Shown here: piece by piece, positions 9,537 to 16,970 of the stretch
How positions within the stretch are numbered: the first letter of the stretch is position 1
Layout of the letters: each line of letters starts with the position of its first letter
Assembly (NCBI GenBank): GCA_965220935.1
Contig: OZ244857.1
Span: 2,542,001-2,606,000, forward strand
DNA from: Bin80 sp965220935
Lineage (GTDB): Bacteria; Bacteroidota; Rhodothermia; Rhodothermales; Bin80
Length of the DNA stretch: 64,000 nucleotides
Direction: 5' to 3'
Program-made: the position numbers and the translations under genes
The notes under the pieces: generated by a model
Told to the model about the DNA's origin: nothing
The model's input: the letters and a program-made list of their open reading frames with translations, nothing else
Databases searched by the model: none

Positions 9537-9946
9537 GTACATGACAATCCGATCCCGTAGATCTGTGGCCATCCAGATGGACTGCAATGCCAAGATGATT
9601 TGGGACGTGTCGTCTCTGGAATTAGGATCTACGAAAAGATCCTCAATGGAGTTCATCCCCAGTGTCGGTTCAGTGTCAAATTGTGCGCGCATGGTCAATG
9701 ATGTGATTAAATGAACGGTGAAGATTTTTCAAATCTTGATCAATTCAGAAAGAAAAACCCCAGAAAAGTCCTATAAATACAGTGATATCCACCGCCACAG
9801 GAAAAGTTTCGATTTTTTCATGAAAAATCTTCAACGCCTAAAATAACCGCAAAATGAACAAGCAAACTATCGGTAAGTACTTGTAAAATATAGCCCTTGC
9901 GATCCTATGCTAACCCAGAATTAGAGTTTATTGTCAGGCACTACAT

Positions 9947-10000
9947 AGTGCCTGCTAAAAAATTGTGACTCCCCAATGTAGGGGTTTTTTGTCAGGCACT
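9947..10000 (+). mobile_element. 54-bp ISNCY-like stub (both ends, no middle)
   Basis: Directly after the ACAT flank of copy 1 lies AGTGCCTGC joined to the last ~45 bp of a plus-strand ISNCY-like element, ending GTCAGGCACT. It keeps both tips and the hairpin terminator (9971-9990) but has lost the whole interior. It is a relic of a second element in the opposite orientation to copy 1. Confidence 0.75.
9971..9990 (+). terminator. Hairpin terminator in the ISNCY-like stub
   Basis: CCCC-AATGTA-GGGG followed by six T. It lies about 100 bp upstream of the secreted propeller gene and would shield it from read-through. Confidence 0.5.
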
Positions 10001-10094
10001 ATTTACTAATTTTTATTCCCAGACAAACTGGAAAGAGCACTAATCCCATATTATTCACTATGTTTGATACTCCCACTAACTATGACACATACTC

Positions 10095-11897
10095 ATGCGA
10101 CATCTGCTACTCTTGCTTGTACTTTTTCCTTCCCTCTCCATCGCACAGTTTGAGAGGGTCTGGGAAAAACCTGGGGTTGAGTTCGCAATATTCTCCCCCG
10201 ATGGAAAACTTTTTGTAACACCCGGTGAAAACAACTATGGACAAATAGTGGTACGGAATGTAGCCACAGGCAATCCAGTAGTAAAATTCAGAATGCCCAG
10301 AGAAATAGGAGGTGCAGTTTGGTATCCGCCGAGTAATGATGAGCCAGATATTCAGTTCTCACCTAATAACAGTCACGTATTGACGATTTCCCATTGGGGT
10401 CGTATGCAATCTAACAGGGTTTACGAACATGTAATCCTCTCACTGTGGGATATTTCAACTGGCACAGAGTCATCGCGTCATGCCATTTCATACAGGGGTA
10501 ATATATATTCCGCAGCATTTTCGCCAGATGGTGCCCTATTAGCCTATAGATTATGCAATGAAATTAGATTGTTGGATGTCAATAAGGGTGTGGAGGTACG
10601 AAAGATACACAGAGGGGAAAAGTTTTGTCCACGTGAAACTGAATCTTTTAATGATTCGTTTTTGTTGGCTTTTTTGCCAGATGGTAGCTTGATGGGGATA
10701 GAGAGAGATGATATAGAGATCTATAACCTAGACTATGACTATTACGTAGGCCGAGTTTGGCAACCATCTACAGGTAAGGAAATTAATAAAATCTCAATTA
10801 GTAATACTGCTGATTGGGGAATTATTTCTAACAGGTCGCGGTTAATTCCCAAAAAATTAATTGTTTCTCCTGACGGTTCTTATTTAGCAACTGAATTATC
10901 TGGTAGTTATCGGGATTGCCGCGGTTGCAGGAGGGATTTTCTTAAAGTTATTGATCTGAGAACAGATACCCGCGTGCTATATACAGGGCTTTCTCATGAA
11001 GCCACATTTGAACTATCATTCTCTCCAGACGGATCATACATAGGAATATTGAATGGCGACTTAACGTCGGTAAAATACCCAAAACCAAATAGGGACCGCC
11101 ACAATCCTGGCCGCTTTCCTAAGCGTATGTCAATATATGGACTTGAGGGAAGTATGTACCAGGAGGGGCACATTGATTTCGTGCACCATTATGAACTCAG
11201 GAGTGTTATTGGTGATATCTCAAAAGACATGCGCTTCATGTTAACATTCCCTATAGATTCTCATGACGCACAATATTATACTGGAAATATGGAATTAATT
11301 AAACTAATACCGAATTTTAGAGAAGATATTAAAAATCAGAGATATACTCTTTCTATACCTATTATCCCTTTACAGCTTCCCGATGCATATGGAATTTCTC
11401 CAATCACATACACATTAACCCCAGGTTTACCTTCTGGCTTGAGGTATAATGCTCAAACAAAAACCATCTTAGGAACTCCAACCGCTCCCACCTCCGCTCC
11501 AATCAAATATACTTATACTGCAACATCAATAAATGGAGAGTCTCGTAGTCTCCATTTTAACATCAATGTTTCAGCGCCAAGTTTCGCAGAATCAACATCA
11601 TCATTACCCTCAAAATTTGCCGTCGCAGGAAATTACCCAAACCCATTTCAAGGTGCTACAACATTGGGGGTTGATCTGCCGTGGCCTGCGCAAGTACAGA
11701 TAGAGATTCTTGATGTCACTGGGCGGCATGTAGCTGCACCCAAAGAAGTTCACCTCAGCGCAGGCTGGGGGCAAGAAGTGGAACTGAGCGGCCTCCAACT
11801 TTCCTCTGGACCGTACCTATATCGAATCAAGGCAATGTCCATGGATGACAACTCAATCTCGGTCCTACAAGGCTTTTTTGTAAGTGTCCAGATATAG
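10095..11897 (+). CDS. Secreted WD40-like beta-propeller protein with Por-type sorting domain
   Basis: A 600-residue protein. Residues 1-17 form a signal peptide (MRHLLLLLVLFPSLSIA). About six blade motifs of the FSPDG type follow (AIFSPDGKLF, IQFSPNNSHV, AAFSPDGALL, LAFLPDGSLM, LIVSPDGSYL, LSFSPDGSYI) up to about residue 400. Then comes one He_PIG/Ig-like domain (TPGLPSGLRYNAQTKTILGTP). The C-terminal ~90 residues, beginning GNYPNPFQGATTLGVDLPWP and ending in a strand-rich tail, are a Por/T9SS type-A-like sorting domain. This predicts export across the outer membrane and display or release. No enzymatic residues are seen, so binding is the likely role. There is no Shine-Dalgarno before the ATG. 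Confidence 0.85.
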   Translation: MRHLLLLLVLFPSLSIAQFERVWEKPGVEFAIFSPDGKLFVTPGENNYGQIVVRNVATGNPVVKFRMPREIGGAVWYPPSNDEPDIQFSPNNSHVLTISHWGRMQSNRVYEHVILSLWDISTGTESSRHAISYRGNIYSAAFSPDGALLAYRLCNEIRLLDVNKGVEVRKIHRGEKFCPRETESFNDSFLLAFLPDGSLMGIERDDIEIYNLDYDYYVGRVWQPSTGKEINKISISNTADWGIISNRSRLIPKKLIVSPDGSYLATELSGSYRDCRGCRRDFLKVIDLRTDTRVLYTGLSHEATFELSFSPDGSYIGILNGDLTSVKYPKPNRDRHNPGRFPKRMSIYGLEGSMYQEGHIDFVHHYELRSVIGDISKDMRFMLTFPIDSHDAQYYTGNMELIKLIPNFREDIKNQRYTLSIPIIPLQLPDAYGISPITYTLTPGLPSGLRYNAQTKTILGTPTAPTSAPIKYTYTATSINGESRSLHFNINVSAPSFAESTSSLPSKFAVAGNYPNPFQGATTLGVDLPWPAQVQIEILDVTGRHVAAPKEVHLSAGWGQEVELSGLQLSSGPYLYRIKAMSMDDNSISVLQGFFVSVQI

Positions 11898-12231
11898 AAA
11901 CAGAATAATCTGAATTATGTGTTACAGAAGCCTGTTCATGTAGAACCAAAAAATTAGCACTTATCAGCAATTCCCACTAAGTCTAAAACTCCCCTATTGG
12001 CGCCCCCACGGTGCTTATTCTCAAACATGATTTCGTAAACTATTTTGCTGAATTTTTGTCAGATGAGTACGTTTTGACTGCTTTAACGACTCAGCCCATC
12101 CATGCAGATCAAAGTGACATTATTTGAAGATTTTTTGGCGAACGATGATCTTATACGCAAGTTTGCAAGCTTTGTAGATTTTTTCAAGAAATTTCGAAAT
12201 AATTTACTGATTCTGATAATCAGTGTTTTTA
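11898..12231. other. Intergenic stretch, start of a decayed IS
   Basis: No gene up to about 12150. From CGCAAGTTTGCAAG near 12159 the sequence becomes homologous to the leader of the dead IS at 30727-31990, so the element's 5' end lies here. Confidence 0.5.
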
Positions 12232-12262
12232 GCCCCAAATCACCAGGTTTTGGGCTTTTTTT
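12232..12262 (+). terminator. Leader terminator of an IS1634-like element
   Basis: GCCCCAAA-loop-TTTTGGGC followed by T7. The second copy of this element (31875-31898, minus strand) has a perfect 8-bp version (GCCCAAAA/TTTTGGGC) with a different loop and again a T run. Conservation of the stem but not the loop supports a real terminator. Lying upstream of the transposase, it would block transcription entering from outside. Confidence 0.6.
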
Positions 12263-12289
12263 CGGTTTTTTTTGTCAAAAACTCTAATG

Positions 12290-13975
12290 TAGTGGATTTT
12301 TCGGAATTTTTTTTCGTCACCTCCGTTTAACTCCATTCATCTAACCCATTTTATCATGCTATATTCGTCCTAAATCCCGATCCCTTAAATCAGGCAAAAA
12401 AGCCAATACCTTCCCCTTGGTTGTCTCCTACCGCGTTGACGGAAACCCAAAGCAAAAGACCATCCTGAATCTGGCCAACATTTCACCCCCCCCCAAGATC
12501 AATGGCATCGTCATCATTGAAGATGATTTACGAGGGATTCCACGACTGCTATTTGAGGATCAAGAGCTGAGTGCACATGCAAGGAGATGGTGAAAAACTC
12601 AAAGTCAAGGGCTATGATATTCATGATCCGCGCGATGATCGAGACGCAATCATGACCCATGAAATAGAGCACATTGATTCGCGAACCGTTGGAGGAGAAT
12701 GTTGGCATTGAAAGCGCTTATCTTACTGGGGTTTGAAAAGATCCTCAAAACTCTGGAGTTTAGCCAGAATCAGATTCACTGGGCGATGGGTTTAGTCGCA
12801 TGCTCAGTCCTGGCCGTGAATTGCAAACCCGATGATGGAACGCTCAAGTATTTTAGACTTACTCAATGCCACGGACCCGAGTCTGCGATCATTTTATAAT
12901 GTTGGAGACCGTCTCTTTGGTCATCATGAGACCATTATGAATGAACTTTAACCAAAGAGTTGTTGGGCTTTGGAGATACCGTGATTTTTTATGATTTGAC
13001 CAATACCTATTACATGGGAAGTGAGCACGGGTCACTGCTCAAACATGGACGCAAAAAGCGAAATGATTGCTTATTGGTGACGCTGGCCTTGGTTTTAGAT
13101 GGGTCTGGATTCCCTCGCAAGGCGAAGATTTATCCTGGCAATGCCAGTGAGCCTCACACACTCAAACAAGCGATTGATCAAGCGAATCTAACGGTCATTA
13201 TGGATGCCGGGATCGCGACAGAGGAAAACCTGACTTACCTAAGAAATAAGGGGTTTGACTGGCTGTGCGGAGTAAAACGCCGACAGTGCCAAAGAAAAAG
13301 CCTCACAAAACGACAACAAAAAGTCGGGCGTGGACGCTTGATCAAGAGCAGCGTGTGTATTTGCATAGTGAAACAAAACAGTACAAAATCCTTGATAAAA
13401 AGCGCACAGAATTTGAGAAAGCGATTACGTATCTCAATGAGGGGCTTTCTGTGAAAGGTCGGCCGAAGAAGGGTCAGGTCATAGAAAAAAAGTGAGACGC
13501 CTGACCTAGAAATACAAAAAGGTATCCTACCAGTATGAGGTCAAGGTGATCAACAAACAAGAGAGTCCAACGAATCCAGATGCGTAAGCTGTCGGCTTAC
13601 GATGAATGTACAGACGGATGCTATGTGTTACGCACGAGCCACACCGACTGGGACTGTGAGACCATTGCACGCACCTATTGGCGATTATCAGAGATTGAAC
13701 AGACTTTTCGCTCAATGAAATCGGAGTTAGGATTACGTCCCATCTATCACCGTGCTGAGTCCCGCGTTGAGGCCCACTTGTTTCTGTCGATGCTTGCGCT
13801 TCATATGGCGCATTTGATTCGTAGTAAACTCCGCGTCCATAAGATCCGTAGTAGCTGGGGAACGCTCAAAGTCGGGGCTGTGATCGTTCGTAGTGGGCGC
13901 TATATCAGGTTCGCATTACCCAGTCGGCCGTGGACGCGGGAAACAATTTGGGGACAACTTTGAAAAGTTAAAGCG
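12290..13975 (+). pseudogene. IS1634-like transposase, second subfamily, decayed copy D
   Basis: The reading frame is broken many times, but the pieces line up as one transposase. LGFEKILKTLEFSQNQIHWA is near 12730. VIFYDLTNTYYMGSEHGSL (first Asp) is at 12980-13040, followed by LALVLDGSGFPRKAKIYPGN. NLTVIMDAGIATEENLTYL (second Asp) is near 13190. GLRPIYHRAESRVEAHLFLS, with the Glu just upstream (LSEIEQTFRSMKSE), is near 13700-13800. About seven fragments in different frames exclude function. The right border is unclear. A homologous truncated copy lies at 30727-31990. Confidence 0.85.
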
Positions 13976-14225
13976 GAAGGCGGCGTCCTGCCCCTAGCAC
14001 CCCTTCATCCGAGTTTTTTTAGATCGTTTGAAAAATAGGAAAATTCATTCCATGGGAGATGTATGCCCATTCGGTACGAATTGCAGTGAAATTGCCGATA
14101 TTACAATTAAAAAATAGAGGGAAATCGCTACAGTCAGTGTCAAAATCATCAAATTTGCATCCGAAATCCTGAATCTGACAACCAAAACTCAACCACTCAT
14201 GAGAAATGATCAATTCTCAGATCAA

Positions 14226-14248
14226 ATCGCTCCGTCATGAATATTATG
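14226..14248 (+). repeat. Recurrent 22-23 nt breakpoint repeat, copy 2
   Basis: Same core as at 1728. It is directly followed by a truncated HNH gene. The 10-15 bases before it (ATTCTCAGATCA) also resemble those before copy 1 (ATTCTAGATCA). Confidence 0.6.
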
Positions 14249-14522
14249 GGACTTAGAGATTAACCATAATACACCCCCAGATCATCAGGAGGCATTAATC
14301 ACATTAGCAACCGTACTCTTCTTTGTGGCCCCTGTAATAAATTAAAGAACAATGTTTACACGCTGATTGGACTTCGTAAGGAGAGCAAAAAACGGGGATA
14401 CATGGCAAGGACTACTCACTAATCGATTACAAGAAATGGCAAAACGTAAACCTAAAAAGGAGACTGAACAACGGCGGGATATAATTGAAGCCCGGCCCAA
14501 GCAATATCAAAGGCTGTACTGA
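14249..14522 (+). pseudogene. HNH-nuclease domain remnant (possibly methyltransferase-linked)
   Basis: From 14253 the frame gives LEINHNTP. A one-step frame change gives RSSGGINHISNRTLLCGPCN followed by KLKNNVYTLIGLRKESKKRG. Another change gives NRLQEMAKRKPKKETEQRRD and the stop at 14520. This matches the HNH pattern (LEIDHIxPxSxGGxDHxxNxxLLCxxCNxxK), including both metal-side cysteines. Similar HNH tails occur at the C-terminus of some site-specific DNA methyltransferases, so the parent may have been one. The 5' part is missing and is cut at the 22-nt repeat. Confidence 0.7.
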
Positions 14523-14655
14523 AACCAAAACCGAAAAAAGGAACGCAAGGTTGCTTAATCACGTATATAATTTCCTAAAAAAATCATGTTGGAATGGTTT
14601 ACGATAGTCTTATCTGAGATCCCAAAACCAGTTTATTGTTTAATCAATTTTTGCC
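14523..14655. other. Leader of the AAA ATPase gene
   Basis: Short A/T-rich stretch with no gene. No clear Shine-Dalgarno precedes the ATG at 14656. Confidence 0.4.
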
Positions 14656-16173
14656 ATGTCAACAATTACAGACATTCCTCAACTTAGTGTAGAAAATTTT
14701 GGAGCGATTCAGCATGCAAATGTTGATCTTCGTCCATTAACAGTATTTGTGGGACCAACAAATACTGGAAAATCATATTTAGCAATCTTGATCTACGCGT
14801 TACATTGCTATTTTGGCTCTGATCATTCAAGATTCTTTTTAAGATCTCAGCGTGAATTACGTAGATTGCTTCGCTCAGAATTGCCAGACGGCACTGCAGA
14901 GTTAAGAGATTCACTCACAATTATCGGAAAACACCTAGAGAAAATAGAACTAGATGACCCGCAAGATCCAGTTGACGTTAGCATCCCGGAACCACTTGCG
15001 CATACTTTACGGCAGATGCTTGGTGAATCTACTGGTTTTGGGCTAAGTGATGAAATTATTAGATGCTTCGGGCTTAATACTGAATTACTTCGTCGCTGGG
15101 GGGCAAATCATCCTTCCAGAGTGACGTTACGAATCCGACCATTTGAAAATGCTAAACCCCTTGAACATCATCTGACGTGGGAAGCAGGTCACCATAAGAC
15201 TTCAACGGTTGTGCCCGAAAATATGCCCCTGATATTTCGGAGGGAGAATTCCGAAATCATTCCACCTCCGTTGACTTGGCTGTATTCATCAAAGTTAGAA
15301 CTTGAAAATAGTTTACCCAATGATCATCCTCAGACATGGATTGGCCGAATTCAACTCCTTGAATTTATTGCCTATCATTTATCCAGAAGCCTCTACGGGC
15401 GATTCGGACAATCTGCCTATTATCTCCCTGCGAATCGAACTGGAGTCATGCATGCACATAAGTCTGTGGTCAACTCTATCCTAAAGAGGGCTTCCGTTAC
15501 AGGCGAATATCAAGTGCTCACCAACTCACTACCTTCTGGGGTCTTAGTAGATTTTTTAGAAGGCATGCTATTTTCAGAGACTATAAATCTATTTCCTTCA
15601 GAGATTGAGTTGCGCCCAAAAGAAATTATCACTATTTGCAGTGCGATTGAAAATGACATACTCAAAGGTGCTATCAAAGTTGATTATTCAGATGCCCTAA
15701 ACTATCCTCAGTTTAGTTATCAGCCAAACGCATATAATGCATCATTACCATTACGGAATACATCGTCAATGATATCCGAGCTTGCACCAATCATATTATA
15801 CCTGCGCCATAGAGTAGATCAAGGAGATGTTTTAATTATTGAGGAGCCCGAAGCTCATTTGCATCCATCCATGCAAATCACCTTGACTCGCCAACTCGCG
15901 GCACTTGTGAATGCAGGTGTCCGCATAATTGTCACTACCCATAGCACATGGATGCTTAAGGAACTTGCCAACTTGATTCGTTTATCATCTCAGTCAAACT
16001 CTAGCCGTGACGGAGATCATGCTTCACTTACTGCTGAAGAAGTTGGTGTATGGATGTTTCAGGAAGAAAAGAGTTCTGAGGGCTCAACTGCTACACAGAT
16101 TGATCTTGACGAGTCAGACATGTATCCATCAGATTTTGACGATGCGTCCTCTCCAACTAGGCAAGACGATTGA
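14656..16173 (+). CDS. OLD/AAA_15-type ABC-class ATPase
   Basis: A 505-residue cytoplasmic ATPase. The N-terminus LSVENFGAIQHANVDLRPLT leads into a Walker A, GPTNTGKS (about 33-40). The C-terminal half has SELAPIILYLRH (signature-helix region), Walker B with the ABC-type Glu, DVLIIEEPEAHLHP (about 393-406), and the switch region IIVTTHSTWMLKEL. This layout is that of AAA_15/OLD-like ATPases, which in defence systems pair with a TOPRIM or other nuclease. No partner gene follows: the next gene is convergent and unrelated, and the protein itself ends without a TOPRIM domain. It is flanked by a dead HNH gene, which suggests a decayed defence locus. The exact role is unknown. Confidence 0.8.
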   Translation: MSTITDIPQLSVENFGAIQHANVDLRPLTVFVGPTNTGKSYLAILIYALHCYFGSDHSRFFLRSQRELRRLLRSELPDGTAELRDSLTIIGKHLEKIELDDPQDPVDVSIPEPLAHTLRQMLGESTGFGLSDEIIRCFGLNTELLRRWGANHPSRVTLRIRPFENAKPLEHHLTWEAGHHKTSTVVPENMPLIFRRENSEIIPPPLTWLYSSKLELENSLPNDHPQTWIGRIQLLEFIAYHLSRSLYGRFGQSAYYLPANRTGVMHAHKSVVNSILKRASVTGEYQVLTNSLPSGVLVDFLEGMLFSETINLFPSEIELRPKEIITICSAIENDILKGAIKVDYSDALNYPQFSYQPNAYNASLPLRNTSSMISELAPIILYLRHRVDQGDVLIIEEPEAHLHPSMQITLTRQLAALVNAGVRIIVTTHSTWMLKELANLIRLSSQSNSSRDGDHASLTAEEVGVWMFQEEKSSEGSTATQIDLDESDMYPSDFDDASSPTRQDD

Positions 16174-16252
16174 TGACTGATCGTCTTATTGCATAACAGA
16201 GTGTGCAAAACACCGTTGAGGTTTCCTCAAAAAAACACAATGCCATACGCAA

Positions 16253-16447
16253 TCAAATGATCGCGCTAATTTTCTGAAATATCTCGTCTTTGGGTTCTCC
16301 AGTCTTCTCGTGAATGAGCTGAACCATCTTGCGCATATTGCCGCGCGCCTTGTTCATTTCTTTTTCCCCAAGCTCAGCGTCATTCCAAATTGACTGAATC
16401 TGGCTACACACCTGCTGCCAGTTCTCGTTCATACGATCAGTTGCCAT
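16253..16447 (-). CDS. CsbD-like small stress protein
   Basis: A 64-residue acidic, helical protein beginning MATDRMNENWQQVCSQIQSI, with the CsbD-like layout: NW near the start, a central GNMRKMVQLI segment, and a final EPKDEIFQKI helix. CsbD proteins accumulate under general stress and their molecular job is not known. It is convergent with the ATPase gene and lies 54 nt from the membrane-protein gene, transcribed in the same direction as the fad genes. It could be the last gene of that transcript. Confidence 0.65.
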   Translation of the reverse strand: MATDRMNENWQQVCSQIQSIWNDAELGEKEMNKARGNMRKMVQLIHEKTGEPKDEIFQKISAII

Positions 16448-16500
16448 GAATATGAATTAAGTTAACGGATGTATCACAGTCTACTGATAAGATTTAATGA

Positions 16501-16959
16501 TTAAATCGTCAACCTGTTCCAAAACATAAGCACCAATAGTATCACCCAAAGTAGATGCCCTACCCCAGTGACTATTGAAATTTTTCGGACATGACCTGAA
16601 GCATCCACACCCTTAGATCCCCCATTGCTACGATTGAATTCAACCGAATCATATAAGCGATTCCACGCAGGACGTAGAAAGACAAATTGTACTACCAGAA
16701 GAAGGACAATCAATGTGGATGCAATATGGTATTGCGTCTGACCAGGATAGCCTCCACCAACGACTAAAAGTGTCATGGAAAAAACAAATGTAGCCATCAA
16801 CATGATGCCCATTAGCGATATGGTACGAACTCCATCAAGAGCAACCGCTGGTTGTCCTGTTGCTACAAGTTTTGCCTGACTCCCCAGACGCATACTCATC
16901 CCAAACCACGCCGATGCAGTCAGAATATGTAGAAGAACAAGGATCGTGTGGATGATCAT
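16501..16959 (-). CDS. Four-helix integral membrane protein
   Basis: A 152-residue protein with four hydrophobic segments: about 2-20 (IIHTILVLLHILTASAWFG), 45-66 (TISLMGIMLMATFVFSMTLL), 78-97 (ASTLIVLLLVVQFVFLRP) and 128-150 (VTGVGHLLWVILLVLMFW). The pattern is that of small CopD/DUF2269-like membrane proteins, but no clear metal or haem ligand motif is seen apart from His10. It starts 11 nt after fadE and so belongs to the fad transcript. A link to electron transfer from acyl-CoA oxidation is possible but is only inferred from position. Confidence 0.65.
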   Translation of the reverse strand: MIIHTILVLLHILTASAWFGMSMRLGSQAKLVATGQPAVALDGVRTISLMGIMLMATFVFSMTLLVVGGGYPGQTQYHIASTLIVLLLVVQFVFLRPAWNRLYDSVEFNRSNGGSKGVDASGHVRKISIVTGVGHLLWVILLVLMFWNRLTI

Positions 16960-16970
16960 GTTTTTGATGA

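Larger units (their letters stand above)
6083..9698 (-). pseudogene. ISNCY-like transposase, interrupted copy 1
   Basis: The gene begins at 9698 (MTMRAQFDTEPTLGMNSIED) and runs to 9543, where the intact IS1634 copy B is inserted with a GTACAT duplication. It resumes at about 7366 (QEAIGENTDQTTGRPGLTYW). A frameshift after DSYVVETHV breaks it again near 6970. The last part (6083-6886) carries QSDVDMTIEIATKYR, MSFDRGFWSPQN with a putative catalytic Asp, and RRKRRQHAQIESCINSLEQHG with a putative catalytic Glu. It cannot make a transposase. Compared with copy 2 it retains residues that copy 2 has lost by small deletions. Confidence 0.85.
5819..9942 (-). mobile_element. ISNCY-like element copy 1, carrying a nested IS1634
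   Basis: The ends are AGTGCCTGACA at 5819 and TGTCAGGCACT ending at 9942, flanked by ACAT on both sides (5815-5818 and 9943-9946). Without the nested IS1634 and its duplication it is about 1.95 kb. A second copy lies at 39000-40878 with the same ends and the same ACAT flanks. Family placement rests on the transposase pattern (DRGFWSPQN then ESCINSLEQHG) and is tentative. The existence of the element, from two copies with the same borders, is firm. Confidence 0.85.

Noticed and set aside
12102..12287. Short open frame in front of the dead IS1634-like element
   Set aside because: It covers A/T-rich leader DNA and the hairpin terminator, shows no similarity, and has a low-complexity phenylalanine-rich product.
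14656..16173. PARIS, Gabija or another named OLD-ATPase defence system
   Set aside because: No DUF4435, UvrD-like or TOPRIM partner is adjacent, so a name would be unsupported.
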